A stretch of 36,020 bases of DNA from assembly GCA_026126105.1 (NCBI GenBank), contig JAHCJV010000058.1, positions 1-36,020 on the forward strand. The letters run 5' to 3'. Under the pieces are notes generated by a model. That model saw only the letters and a program-made list of their open reading frames with translations, did no database searches and was not told the origin of the DNA. Positions 24,329 to 32,934 of the stretch are shown here, one piece after another (position 1 is the first letter of the stretch; each line of letters opens with the position of its first letter). The position numbers were made by a program, and so were the translations under genes. Source of the stretch: Enhydrobacter sp. Its GTDB lineage: Bacteria > Pseudomonadota > Alphaproteobacteria > Reyranellales > Reyranellaceae.

Positions 24329-24994
24329 ATGTTCAAGTACCAGTTCCGCTGGGACACGGTGTGGGGCAGTTTCGACTTCCTGATGTCGGGACTGCAGATG
24401 ACCCTGGTCATCTCTGCCATCACGCTGGTGCTGGCGATGGTCCTGGGCCTGGTCATCGCCCTGATGGACATGTCGCGCTTTGCACCGTTGCGCTGGATTG
24501 GCGTCTCGATCGGCGAGGTGATCCGCAACACGCCGATCCTGGTCCAGCTGCTGTGGGTCTACTACGTGCTGCCGATCGTGTTCAGCGTGCGCATCGAATC
24601 GCTGACGGCGCTGGTGATCGGCCTGTCGCTCTATCAGGCGGCCTTCATCTCCGAAGTCTATCGTTCGGGTATCCAGGGCGTCCCGAAGGGACATCGGGAG
24701 GCCGCGCAGGTGCTCGGGCTGACGCCGACCCAGTCGTTCTTCCGTATCGTCCTGCCACAGGCGGTGCGCATGACCCTGCCGCCGCTTGCCTCCAACTTCG
24801 TGCAGCTCATCAAGTTCTCCTCGCTCGGCGCGGTCATCTCCGTGAGCGAGATCACGCGGCGCGGCATGGAGCTCAGCGCCACCAACTTCCGGCCGCTCGA
24901 GACCTTTACTTTCATCGCGGTCGTCTATTTCTTGATCTGCTGGCCGCTCGCAATGGGCATCCGCTGGTGGGAACGCCGCCTGCAGGCCCGCTAG
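24329..24994 (+). CDS. Amino acid ABC transporter permease
   Basis: A 221-residue permease of the HisM/GlnP type with about five helices. The N-terminal G-L-Q-M-T-L-V-I-S opening matches G-x-x-x-T-L of the family. The EAA-loop that docks the ATPase is seen in H-R-E-A-A-Q-V-L-G-L-T-P-T-Q-S-F-F-R-I-V-L-P-Q, shown here in two overlapping parts (REAAQVLGL and FFRIVLPQ). E-V-I-R-N-T-P-I-L-V-Q-L is another hallmark. Only one permease gene is present, so a homodimer as in GlnP is expected. It ends 2 bases before the M20 gene. Confidence 0.92.
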   Translation: MFKYQFRWDTVWGSFDFLMSGLQMTLVISAITLVLAMVLGLVIALMDMSRFAPLRWIGVSIGEVIRNTPILVQLLWVYYVLPIVFSVRIESLTALVIGLSLYQAAFISEVYRSGIQGVPKGHREAAQVLGLTPTQSFFRIVLPQAVRMTLPPLASNFVQLIKFSSLGAVISVSEITRRGMELSATNFRPLETFTFIAVVYFLICWPLAMGIRWWERRLQAR

Positions 24995-24996
24995 CC

Positions 24997-26247
24997 ATGG
25001 CAACCTTGCGCAATGAGCTTGCCCGGCGGGTCGACGCCTCGCTCGACCGGTTGATCGCCGTCACGCAGCGGCTGGTCGCCGTCGCCTCGCCCAATCCGCC
25101 GAGCGATACGGAGGAGATCGCCAAAGTCGCCGAAGCGCTGCTACGGGAGATCCCCGGTATCGATGTCGAGGTGATCGAACCGGCGCCGCGGGTGAAAAGC
25201 CTGATCGGCCGCATCCAGGCCACCCAGCCCGGGCGGCGGCTGATCTTCAACGGCCACCTCGATACCTTTCCGATCCTCGAGAACCTGCCCTGGACGGTCC
25301 CTCCGCTGGGCGGCGTGCTGAAGGACGGCAAGCTCTATGGCCGCGGCGTCTGCGACATGAAGGGCGGCATGGCCTGCTCGCTGCTTGCGGCCCAGCTGCT
25401 CGCCGAGCATCGCGACGCCTGGTCGGGCGAGATCGTGCTCACGCTCGCGGGCGACGAGGAGAACATGGGCTCGCTCGGCACCGGCTGGATGTTGGAGCAC
25501 GTGCCGCACGCCAGGGGCGACGCCAACATCTGCGGCGACGTCGGCTCGCCGAAGGTCGTCCGCTTCGGCGAGAAGGGCCTGATGTGGGTCGAGGTCGAGG
25601 CGACCGGTTCGCCGGCGCATGGTGCGCACGTGCATCGCGGCACCAATGCGATCGACCGCCTGCGCACCGCGCTCGATCGGTTGAAGGATCTGGAGGGCAT
25701 CCCCTTCCAGGCTCCGCCGGTAGTTACGCAGGCGATCGCCAAAGCGAAACCGATTTCCGAGCCATTGTCCGGCGCCGGAGAGTCGGAGACCCTGCAGCGC
25801 GTGACAGTGAACATCGGCACGATCGATGGCGGGACCTCGCCGAACCTCGTGCCGACCCACTGCATCGCCCGCGCCGACATCCGCCTGCCGGTCGGTATCA
25901 CGACCGACGTGCTCGCTGCGAAGCTCGACGAATGGCTCGGCTCGCTCGAAGGCGTGACGTGGCGCGCGATCCGCCGGTTCGAGCCATCCTTTACGCCACC
26001 CGATGACGAGATCGTCGTGCGCACCGCGCAGGTCGCAGCCGAGGTACTGGGAACCGCGCCGGCGGTGAACATGCGGGTCGGCGGATCTGACTCGCGCTGG
26101 TATCGCCCCGCCGGCGTGCCCACGGTCGTGCTCGGGTTGACGCCCTTCAACATGGGTGGCGCTGACGAATATGTTCTGGTCGACGAGCTGCTCGCCGTCG
26201 CCAAGATCCACACGTTGACAGCCTTCGATTTCCTGGCAGGCGCCTGA
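24997..26247 (+). CDS. M20-family metallohydrolase (ArgE/DapE-like)
   Basis: A 416-residue enzyme of the acetylornithine deacetylase/desuccinylase group. Ligands seen: His87 in N-G-H-L-D-T, Asp120 in C-D-M-K-G-G, and the Glu154-Glu155 pair in G-D-E-E-N. A dimerisation domain lies at about 190-310 (G-S-P-A-H-G-A-H). The usual late metal-ligand histidine (H-x-x-x-E) is not present: the equivalent region reads N-M-G-G-A-D-E-Y-V. It probably cleaves an N-acyl group from an amino acid taken up by the adjacent transporter, if the altered site is active. The start ATG at 24997 lies 2 bases after the permease stop. Confidence 0.88.
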   Translation: MATLRNELARRVDASLDRLIAVTQRLVAVASPNPPSDTEEIAKVAEALLREIPGIDVEVIEPAPRVKSLIGRIQATQPGRRLIFNGHLDTFPILENLPWTVPPLGGVLKDGKLYGRGVCDMKGGMACSLLAAQLLAEHRDAWSGEIVLTLAGDEENMGSLGTGWMLEHVPHARGDANICGDVGSPKVVRFGEKGLMWVEVEATGSPAHGAHVHRGTNAIDRLRTALDRLKDLEGIPFQAPPVVTQAIAKAKPISEPLSGAGESETLQRVTVNIGTIDGGTSPNLVPTHCIARADIRLPVGITTDVLAAKLDEWLGSLEGVTWRAIRRFEPSFTPPDDEIVVRTAQVAAEVLGTAPAVNMRVGGSDSRWYRPAGVPTVVLGLTPFNMGGADEYVLVDELLAVAKIHTLTAFDFLAGA

Positions 26248-26250
26248 CCC

Positions 26251-27189
26251 ATGTATTCCGACGACGAGCTCTTCACCTCCCCGCTGACCTTCATGGGCGC
26301 GCCCTACGGCCGGCCCGGCCCAGGCAACAAGGCCGCCATTCTGGGCATCCCGTTCGACTGCGGCACCAACATGCGGATCGGCGCGCGTGGCGGGCCAGAT
26401 TCGGTGCGCCAGCAATCGGCGCTGATGCGTCGCTTCAACCCCACGAACGCCGACTTCGATCCGGTGGCGGCACTCGGGCTGGTCGATTGCGGCAACGTCA
26501 AGCTGACTCCGAGCAAGATCGTCGACGCCTTCGAGCGTACCGAGCAGGCGGTCGATCGCATCGTGCAGGCAGGAGCAATCCCGATCACGATCGGCGGCGA
26601 CGGCTCGGTCACCGTCCCGGTCGCGCGCGCCGTCGGCAAGAAATACAAGAAAATGGCAGCGCTGCACGTCGACTCGCACACCGACTCCTATCCGTACGGA
26701 GAGGAGGAGAAGTACAACTCCGCCACACAGTTCACGCACGTCGCCGAGGAGGGTCTGGTCGATCCGGAGTTCTCGTGGCACGTCGGCATTCGCAGCACGA
26801 CCTACGCGCAGGGCGTCGTGCCACGCGCCATGAGCCTCGGCTACAAGGTGGTGTCGATCGACGAGTTGATCCGTGGCGGCTTCGCCCAGCGCATGGCCGA
26901 GTTTCGCGACAAGGTCGGCAAGCGGCCGGTCTATCTCTGCTTCGATATGGACGTCTTCGATCCCTCCACCGCGCCCGGCGTCTGCACGCCGTCGTGGGGC
27001 GGCCTCAGCGCGCGCGAAGGAATCGACCTGCTGCGCTGCCTCACTGACCTGAATATCGTCGCGGTCGACGTGAACACGGTCAGCCCGCCGCAGGACGTGA
27101 ACGGCATGGCTGCCCATCTCTGCGCCCACGTGATCTACGAGACGATGGTGCTGCTCTGCCGTCAGATGGGTCTCGCAACCGCGAACTGA
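26251..27189 (+). CDS. Arginase/agmatinase-like ureohydrolase with altered metal site
   Basis: A 312-residue member of the arginase fold. The signatures are G-I-P-F-D near the N-terminus, D-S-H-T-D (141-145) and F-D-M-D-V-F-D-P-S (231-239), matching the second and third metal motifs. The first motif, normally G-G-D-H-S, reads G-G-D-G-S (115-119), so a conserved metal-ligand histidine is replaced by glycine. The family cleaves guanidino compounds (arginine, agmatine, guanidinobutyrate) to urea and an amine. Position in an operon with an amino acid importer and an M20 deacylase supports a guanidino substrate. Whether it is a true enzyme, a different hydrolase or an inactive subunit is open. Confidence 0.88.
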   Translation: MYSDDELFTSPLTFMGAPYGRPGPGNKAAILGIPFDCGTNMRIGARGGPDSVRQQSALMRRFNPTNADFDPVAALGLVDCGNVKLTPSKIVDAFERTEQAVDRIVQAGAIPITIGGDGSVTVPVARAVGKKYKKMAALHVDSHTDSYPYGEEEKYNSATQFTHVAEEGLVDPEFSWHVGIRSTTYAQGVVPRAMSLGYKVVSIDELIRGGFAQRMAEFRDKVGKRPVYLCFDMDVFDPSTAPGVCTPSWGGLSAREGIDLLRCLTDLNIVAVDVNTVSPPQDVNGMAAHLCAHVIYETMVLLCRQMGLATAN

Positions 27190-27229
27190 CCCTATTGCGG
27201 CGAGGACCGCCCGGCCCCACGCTCGCGGC

Positions 27230-28183
27230 ATGCGCATCCTAAGCCTTGCCGCCGCTCTCCTGCTCTCTTTCGCCGCCACCGCGCGGGCGGACTATCCCGA
27301 GCGCCCGATCCGGCTGATCGTGCCGTTTCCGGTGGGCGGCGTCACCGACGTGGTGGCGCGCCTCGTCGCCGAACGGCTGTCCGCGGAGTTCGGGCAGCAG
27401 GTCATCGTCGACAACAAGGCGGGCGCGGGCGGGGTGATCGGCACCGAGGTCGTCGCGAAGGCAGCACCTGACGGCTACACGATCCTGCTAACCACGCCCG
27501 GCCACACGATCAACGCCGCGCTCCGGGCGACGATGCCCTTCGACACCGAAAAGGATCTCGCCCCCATCTCGATCGTCGGGCAGGTGCCGATGCTGCTGGT
27601 CGGTCATCCGAGCTTGCCGGTCAGCGACTTTCCGGGCTTCGTCGCCTACGCACGCAAGAACCCGGGCAAGATCAATGTCTCCCATGCCGGCAACGGCACG
27701 CTGCCGCACGTCACGATGGAGCTGCTCATGGCCAGGGAGCAAATGCAGGTGACCAGCGTGCCCTATCGCGGTGCCGCTCCCGCGCTCGCCGATCTGGTGG
27801 CCGGTCAGGTCCAGGCCAAGCTCGACACCTACACGACGTCGACGCAATTCGTCGCCGACGGCCGGCTGAAGGCGCTCGGAGTCACCAGCCGGAAGCGGCT
27901 GAAGCAACTCCCCGATGTCGCGACGGTGTCAGAGACTGTGCCCGGTTTCGAGGGCTATCTCTGGATGGGCCTGGTAGCGCCGGCTCAGACACCTCAGCCG
28001 ATCCTCGACAAGCTGGCCCTCGCGGCCAAGCGCGCCGTGGACCGGCCCGAGGTGCAGGCGCGGTTCGACAGGGACGGGGTCGAACCGGTCGGCGGCACGC
28101 CGGCCGAGTTCAAGGCACTGGTCGCCCGTGAGATCGCGCAATGGCGCGAGCTCGCGAAGCAATCGAACATCAAGATCGAATAG
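27230..28183 (+). CDS. Bug/TctC-family solute-binding protein
   Basis: A 317-residue periplasmic binding protein. The signal peptide ends at A-R-A (residue 20). The mature start Y-P-E-R-P-I-R-L-I-V-P-F-P-V-G-G and A-A-P-D-G-Y-T-I-L are family signatures, and the C-terminus F-K-A-L-V-A-R-E-I-A-Q-W-R-E-L is typical. It is 40 bases after the ureohydrolase and is the last gene of the operon. It ends 9 bases before the stop of the convergent dehydrogenase. A second binding protein beside an ABC system suggests uptake or sensing of a breakdown product or related solute. Confidence 0.92.
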   Translation: MRILSLAAALLLSFAATARADYPERPIRLIVPFPVGGVTDVVARLVAERLSAEFGQQVIVDNKAGAGGVIGTEVVAKAAPDGYTILLTTPGHTINAALRATMPFDTEKDLAPISIVGQVPMLLVGHPSLPVSDFPGFVAYARKNPGKINVSHAGNGTLPHVTMELLMAREQMQVTSVPYRGAAPALADLVAGQVQAKLDTYTTSTQFVADGRLKALGVTSRKRLKQLPDVATVSETVPGFEGYLWMGLVAPAQTPQPILDKLALAAKRAVDRPEVQARFDRDGVEPVGGTPAEFKALVAREIAQWRELAKQSNIKIE

Positions 28184-28192
28184 AGAGCGCCG

Positions 28193-29128
28193 TCAGTTAT
28201 TGCTGTCGGCGCGCAGCACGGCGCGGATGTCGTCCGGGTCGACCGCCACCTTCACACCCGCGCGCTCCTGCTGGAGGATCATCGACGAGCGCGAATCGCG
28301 GGCCTGCCAGCCGCGACCCAGCGCCTCGGTCATCTCTTCCAGTGTGAGGTTGGCAAGGCGCATCGGCACGCCGACCTCCTTGCCGAGCTGGGTGGCGAGC
28401 GACACGTCCTTGTGGGCGAGCTTCAGCGCAAAGCGCGCCGGATCGTAATGGTTGGGCAGGAAGTGCTCCGCCAGCGTGTCGAAGGTGCGCCGGCGGCCAT
28501 TGGCGCCTTGCCTGACCGCCTTCCACAGCAGCAGCGGGTCGACGCCTGCCTTCACGCCCATGGTGAAGCATTCGGCGAGGGCGGTGTTGACCATGTAGCC
28601 CGCGAGGTTGTGCACCAGCTTGGCGACCGATGCCGCGCCGATTTCGCCCATGTAGAAGATCTGGTCGCCCATCGCGTCGAGCACCGGGCGATACTTGTTG
28701 TAGCTCGGCTCGTCGCCGCTCACCCACAGCGCCATCTTGCCCGACGCCGCACCTCCCGGGCCGCCGCTGACCGGGCTGTCGAGCAGGTGGGCGCCCTTGT
28801 CGGCGAACGCCTTGTGCAGGCGGCGGATCACGGTCGGCGAGTTGGTCGACAGATCGAACAGCGCCTGGCCGCGCTGCATGCCGTCGAGCAGGCCGTTCTT
28901 GCCGACCGCCACGGTCTCGAACTCGGGCGGGCCGGGCAGCGAGGTGAAGACGACCTCGCACGACGCGGCGAGGTCGCGCGGCGAGCCGGCCCATTCGGCG
29001 CCGTTCGAGATCAGCTTCTCCGCCGCTTCGCGCCGCAGGTCGTGCAGCACGAGCTGGTGCCCGGCTTTCTGAAGATTGTTGGTCATGCCCGAGCCCATGA
29101 GCCCGAGCCCGATGAATCCCACTCGCAT
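28193..29128 (-). CDS. NAD(P)-dependent oxidoreductase, 3-hydroxyisobutyrate dehydrogenase family
   Basis: A 311-residue beta-hydroxyacid dehydrogenase. The N-terminal Rossmann motif is G-F-I-G-L-G-L-M-G-S-G-M. S-P-V-S-G-G-P-G-G-A follows at the substrate loop, and the catalytic lysine lies in V-A-K-L-V-H-N-L-A-G. The family reduces or oxidises 3-hydroxyisobutyrate, tartronate semialdehyde and similar compounds. GGAGGAAGCG precedes the ATG. It lies 15 bases downstream of the dienelactone-hydrolase-like gene, in one operon divergent from the deacylase. Confidence 0.92.
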   Translation of the reverse strand: MRVGFIGLGLMGSGMTNNLQKAGHQLVLHDLRREAAEKLISNGAEWAGSPRDLAASCEVVFTSLPGPPEFETVAVGKNGLLDGMQRGQALFDLSTNSPTVIRRLHKAFADKGAHLLDSPVSGGPGGAASGKMALWVSGDEPSYNKYRPVLDAMGDQIFYMGEIGAASVAKLVHNLAGYMVNTALAECFTMGVKAGVDPLLLWKAVRQGANGRRRTFDTLAEHFLPNHYDPARFALKLAHKDVSLATQLGKEVGVPMRLANLTLEEMTEALGRGWQARDSRSSMILQQERAGVKVAVDPDDIRAVLRADSNN

Positions 29129-29143
29129 CGCTTCCTCCGGTTG

Positions 29144-29926
29144 TTACTTCAGCAGCTTGTCGAAAAATGCCCGGGTGCGCGCCTCGGCATCGGGCGCAGC
29201 CACTGGATCGTAGGCAAGATGATGCGTCTTGCCCGGCGCGCCCGGCACGGTGCGTTCGCGCGTCTGCGCATCGAACGAATGAAAGGCATTGGGGTAGTAG
29301 ACCGTCTCGACGAGTTCGGGGCGATCTGGTTTCAGGCGGCGACACGCGTCCGCCTGCGTCCAGTCGTCCTTGTCGCCGATCAGGATCAGCAGCGGCAGGT
29401 CGACCGCGGCATTGAATGCCGGCGCGCAGCCCGGATAGTACGCCACGCCGCCGCGCAGCCCGCGCGACTTCAGGTCGAAGGGCTTCTGCAGGGAACGCAT
29501 GACCGTCGAGCCACCATGACTATGGCCGATGATGCCGATGCGGCCTCTGATCACGTCGGGCCGCGCTGCGAGGTAATCGAGGGCGCCCGCGACGTCGGCC
29601 ACCCGGTTGTTCGGTGTCACAACGTTTGGCGTGTTGCAGACCGCCTTCGTACCGCGCGGACTGAAGCTGTCAGGGGCCAGCACGAGATAGCCCCATCTCA
29701 CCAGCCGCGCGCCCCAGGCATCCGTGTGCGGCGTCATGCCGGCGCAGCTATGGGCCAGGATGATCGCCGCAAATGGGCCGGGACCGCCAGGCTTGATCAG
29801 CTGGCCGGTGATCTCGGGACCGGCCGACACGCTGCCGACCGCGACGCTGGCAAGGCGCACCGTCTCGGCTCGCATATCGGCACTGGACCCCAGCAGCAGG
29901 GAGGCAATCGCAAGCAAACGCCACAT
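29144..29926 (-). CDS. Dienelactone hydrolase-family protein, secreted
   Basis: A 260-residue alpha/beta hydrolase with a short signal peptide (hydrophobic residues 3-15, probable cleavage at M-R-A, residue 20). The nucleophile elbow is G-H-S-H-G-G (Ser136), where true dienelactone hydrolase has cysteine. The acid is in G-D-K-D-D-W and the base in A-F-H-S-F-D. The start at 29926 is preceded by GGGGG; a longer open frame upstream is not supported because it would run through the divergent deacylase. A periplasmic esterase or lactonase is likely. It starts 36 bases from the divergent deacylase start. Confidence 0.85.
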   Translation of the reverse strand: MWRLLAIASLLLGSSADMRAETVRLASVAVGSVSAGPEITGQLIKPGGPGPFAAIILAHSCAGMTPHTDAWGARLVRWGYLVLAPDSFSPRGTKAVCNTPNVVTPNNRVADVAGALDYLAARPDVIRGRIGIIGHSHGGSTVMRSLQKPFDLKSRGLRGGVAYYPGCAPAFNAAVDLPLLILIGDKDDWTQADACRRLKPDRPELVETVYYPNAFHSFDAQTRERTVPGAPGKTHHLAYDPVAAPDAEARTRAFFDKLLK

Positions 29927-29962
29927 CCCCCGTAGTATAAGGGGGCAACGGAGGAAACGGCC
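29927..29962. promoter_or_regulatory. 36-base divergent promoter region
   Basis: This is the whole gap between two divergent starts. It holds CCCCC, GTAGTATAA and GGGGG, a short inverted repeat around an AT-rich core. The core contains TATACT on the minus strand (29939-29934) and TATAAG on the plus strand (29936-29941), two overlapping -10-like elements. GGAGG (29950-29954) is the ribosome site of the plus gene. -35 elements are not convincing. Confidence 0.4.
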
Positions 29963-31648
29963 ATGTTCGATCTCGTCATCAAGGACGCGGAGATTTTCGA
30001 CGGCTCGGGCGCCAAGCCGGTGCGCGGCGACCTCGGGGTGAGCGGCGGCAGGATTGCGGAAATCGGCCCCAATCTCGGCGCCGCGAAGGAGACGGTGAAG
30101 GCCGACGGCCTGGCACTGGCCCCCGGCATCATCGACGGCCACACCCATTACGACGCTCAGATAACGTGGGATCCGTTCGTCGATCCCTCGCCCGCCCTCG
30201 GCGTCACCACAGCCATTCTGGGGAATTGCGGCTTCACCATCGCGCCCTGCAAGCCGCAGGACCGCGACCTCACTATGCGGCACCTGACACACGTCGAGGG
30301 CATGTCGCTCGATGCCCTACGCGCCGGCATCAAGTGGGGCTTCGAGAGCTTTCCGCAGTACCTCGACATGCTGGCCAAACAGGGGGTCGGCCCGAACGTC
30401 GCGTGCTTCGCCGGTCACTCCGCCATCCGCACCTTCGTGATGGGCGAGGAGGCGACCGAGCGAACCGCAACAGGCGACGAGATCGCGCAGATGGCCGAGC
30501 TCGTGCGTGAGTCGATGGCGGCCGGCGCGGTCGGCTTCGCCTCCTCGACGGCAGAGGCGCACAACGGCGAAGGCGGCACGCCGATGCCGTCGCGACTGGC
30601 CGACGACAAGGAGCTGCGCACACTGGTCAAGGCGATGGGCGAACGTGGCCAGGGCGTCTACATGCTGACCAAGGGCAGCAAGACCACGATTCCCTATCTC
30701 GAGGAGATCGCCGCCGAGGCCAAGCGCCCGGTGGTGATCGCAGCCCTCTTCCACTCCAACACCAATCCGACGGCAGCGTTCACGACGCTCGACCAGGTCA
30801 ACGCCGCGCGGTCGCGCGGGCATCAGCTCGTCGCGCAGACATCGTGCTGCCCACTCAGCATGGATTTCACCTTCAAGAGTCCGTACCTGTTCGAGAGTAT
30901 GCAGGCCTGGAAGCCGGCGATGGCGGCGCACGATCCTGCCGAGCTCAAGAAGATATACAGCGATTCGGCGTGGCGCGCGTCGGTCCGTAGCGAGCTCGCC
31001 GAGAGACAGGGACGGCTGGTGTTCAACGGCGAGTGGGACAAGCTGTTCGTGGTCGAGACCGCGAAAGGCGTCAACCGCCAGCTGGAGGGCTCGACACTCG
31101 CCGAGATGGCGAAGCAGGCCGGCAAGGACCCGCTCGACTGCATTCTCGACTTTGCTTTGTCGGAAGACCTCGACACACTGTTCGTGGCACAGCTGCTGCA
31201 CAACGACGAGAAGGAAGTTGGCAAGATCTTGGCGGATCCCAACACACATATCTCGCTGAGCGACGCCGGTGCCCACCTTACCTTCTTCTGCGACGCCGCG
31301 TTCGGCCTCCATCTGCTTGGACACTGGAGCCGCGATCTCGGCGTGCTCGACCTGCCTCAGGCGGTGCATCGCCTGAGCGGTCAGCCGGCCAAGCTGTTCG
31401 GCCTGCACGGCCGCGGCCTGCTGAGGAAAGGTTACGCCGCCGACCTGATGCTTTTCGACAAGGCGACCGTGGCGCGCGGCCCCAAGCGCCGCGCGAACGA
31501 CCTCCCCGCTGGGGCGCCACGGCTGACGACCAGCGCGGTCGGCCTCCAGGGCGTCTGGATCAACGGCGCGCAGGTGACCGACGCGGACGGTTTCTGCGCC
31601 GATCCGAAAAGCCGTCCGGGCGAGGTGTTGCGCTCCTTCGCTGCTTGA
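29963..31648 (+). CDS. N-acyl-D-amino-acid deacylase-like amidohydrolase
   Basis: A 561-residue paralog of the protein at 1375-3081. The metal motif is G-I-I-D-G-H-T-H-Y-D-A-Q (His60, His62), followed by G-N-C-G-F with Cys89 and H-V-E-G-M-S. S-D-A-G-A-H at about 430 corresponds to G-D-G-G-A-H of the paralog, keeping the aspartate. Both copies lie close to a Bug-type binding protein gene, as is common for this group. Hydrolysis of an N-acyl amino acid or related amide is likely; the substrate is not evident. A GGAGG site supports the ATG. Confidence 0.88.
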   Translation: MFDLVIKDAEIFDGSGAKPVRGDLGVSGGRIAEIGPNLGAAKETVKADGLALAPGIIDGHTHYDAQITWDPFVDPSPALGVTTAILGNCGFTIAPCKPQDRDLTMRHLTHVEGMSLDALRAGIKWGFESFPQYLDMLAKQGVGPNVACFAGHSAIRTFVMGEEATERTATGDEIAQMAELVRESMAAGAVGFASSTAEAHNGEGGTPMPSRLADDKELRTLVKAMGERGQGVYMLTKGSKTTIPYLEEIAAEAKRPVVIAALFHSNTNPTAAFTTLDQVNAARSRGHQLVAQTSCCPLSMDFTFKSPYLFESMQAWKPAMAAHDPAELKKIYSDSAWRASVRSELAERQGRLVFNGEWDKLFVVETAKGVNRQLEGSTLAEMAKQAGKDPLDCILDFALSEDLDTLFVAQLLHNDEKEVGKILADPNTHISLSDAGAHLTFFCDAAFGLHLLGHWSRDLGVLDLPQAVHRLSGQPAKLFGLHGRGLLRKGYAADLMLFDKATVARGPKRRANDLPAGAPRLTTSAVGLQGVWINGAQVTDADGFCADPKSRPGEVLRSFAA

Positions 31649-31678
31649 GCCGAGCCCCGGCCACGAGATCCTCCTCGC

Positions 31679-32524
31679 CTAGATGTTCATCAGGGAATAG
31701 AGCAAGCAGCTCAGCGCGCTGTCGGGATCGGCGAGCTGCCGCGGCTCCTCGAAGTGGTTCGCCGAGAAGATTTCTCCGCCCCCTGCCAGCCGGCCCATGC
31801 CCTGCAGTGCCGCGGCCAGGACCTGCCCCTGCCGGCGGAACTCGGGGCTGTCGCCGACCGACCACGCCACGGCCACGGGACAGCCGATCCGACCGAGATG
31901 GCGCATCGCGCTGACGGCGGCGAGCTCCTCGGGAGTGATCTTCACGTACGTGCTGCGGGCGGAAAGGAGCGGCGCATGCAGGTCGTACATGCCGCTGATC
32001 AGCAGGGCGCCCTTGATCGTCGTATTGCCGAGCAGCACGCAGCTCGCCAGATGCGCCCCCGACGAATGGCCCACGAGATAAACGCGGCCAGGATCGCCAC
32101 CGAAACTTTCGGCGTTGCGCACCGTCCAGTCGACGGCCTCGCGGCACTGCTCGACCATCGTCGGCAGCGGCACGACGCTGACATTGTCGAATTCCGGAAC
32201 CACGAGCGCCGCCCCACGGCCGGTCACCGCCGGAGCCGGATAGGCGCAGTCGGGCCGCGAGCCGCGCAGCCATGCGCCGCCGTGCAGATAGACAACCACC
32301 GGCACGCCCGACGCAGCCTGCGGCGCGAAGATGTCGAGCAGCTGCACTTCGCTCTTGCCGTAGCGCTCGGTTCGCGGCGGCATCGATCGACGCACCGCCT
32401 CGCAATCCTTGCGGATCTCGGCCTGGATGGCGTCGCGGTGCGGCGCCCAATGGAGCTGGTCGTAGGCTTGGTCGAGCTCGGCCTGCGTATAGTCGAGGAA
32501 CACCCTGGCTTTGTCGTTCGGCAT
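31679..32524 (-). CDS. Alpha/beta hydrolase-fold esterase (kynurenine formamidase-like)
   Basis: A 281-residue hydrolase. V-Y-L-H-G-G-A-W (oxyanion HGG motif) and G-H-S-S-G-A-H (nucleophile serine) mark the HSL/BD-FAE-type esterase group that includes arylformamidases. The histidine is probably in S-A-N-H-F-E. I chose the ATG at 32524; a GTG at 32539 would abut the stop of the upstream gene. It is the last gene of the cytochrome c operon. Substrate unknown. Confidence 0.82.
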   Translation of the reverse strand: MPNDKARVFLDYTQAELDQAYDQLHWAPHRDAIQAEIRKDCEAVRRSMPPRTERYGKSEVQLLDIFAPQAASGVPVVVYLHGGAWLRGSRPDCAYPAPAVTGRGAALVVPEFDNVSVVPLPTMVEQCREAVDWTVRNAESFGGDPGRVYLVGHSSGAHLASCVLLGNTTIKGALLISGMYDLHAPLLSARSTYVKITPEELAAVSAMRHLGRIGCPVAVAWSVGDSPEFRRQGQVLAAALQGMGRLAGGGEIFSANHFEEPRQLADPDSALSCLLYSLMNI

Positions 32525-32541
32525 TGCCGGACGCAACACGA

Positions 32542-32886
32542 CTATCGGCTGCCGTGCAAGTCCGTCGTCGGGCTGCGGCGCGACGCGTTGCCCTTGAGCG
32601 ACTGAACCAGCGCCTCGGCGCCGTCGAACAGGGCGCGGAAATGATTCTCATCCAGCCCGTCATTCTTGGTTAGCCCCTGAGCAAGCTCCTTGAGAACGTC
32701 GGCAAGCAGATAGTAGTGTAGGTGCACGGCGATCTCACGGCGAGCCTCCCCGGGGCGGACGATTCGCAGCAACACTTCGTCGGGCTCGACCGTCACATCG
32801 AACGACGATTCCCTGCCAAAGGCGCCCATGTAGGCCTTTTCGGGGAAATCGATTGCGACTTCTGCGCGATCTGTAATGGATTTCAT
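32542..32886 (-). CDS. Small hypothetical protein
   Basis: A 114-residue soluble protein with no signal peptide or membrane segment. The first half looks like beta-strands (S-S-F-D-V-T-V-E-P-D-E-V-L-L-R-I-V), the second like helices (Y-Y-L-L-A-D-V-L-K-E-L-A). I do not recognise it. The start is set by AAAGGA nine bases before the ATG; an upstream ATG seven codons earlier lacks a site. It lies between the cytochrome c and esterase genes with short gaps, so cotranscription is likely. Confidence 0.7.
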   Translation of the reverse strand: MKSITDRAEVAIDFPEKAYMGAFGRESSFDVTVEPDEVLLRIVRPGEARREIAVHLHYYLLADVLKELAQGLTKNDGLDENHFRALFDGAEALVQSLKGNASRRSPTTDLHGSR

Positions 32887-32934
32887 AGGCTCGTCCTTTC
32901 TATGCATGTCCCGCCGCGGCCGTTCGGCTTAGCC

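Noticed and set aside
22642..24531. 629-codon open frame on the minus strand
   Set aside because: Antisense to the ABC transporter genes, which have complete motifs; composition is shadow-like.
25141..27279. 712-codon open frame on the minus strand
   Set aside because: It lies opposite the M20 and ureohydrolase genes, is rich in Arg, His, Asp and Gly without domain motifs, and is a by-product of high GC codon bias.
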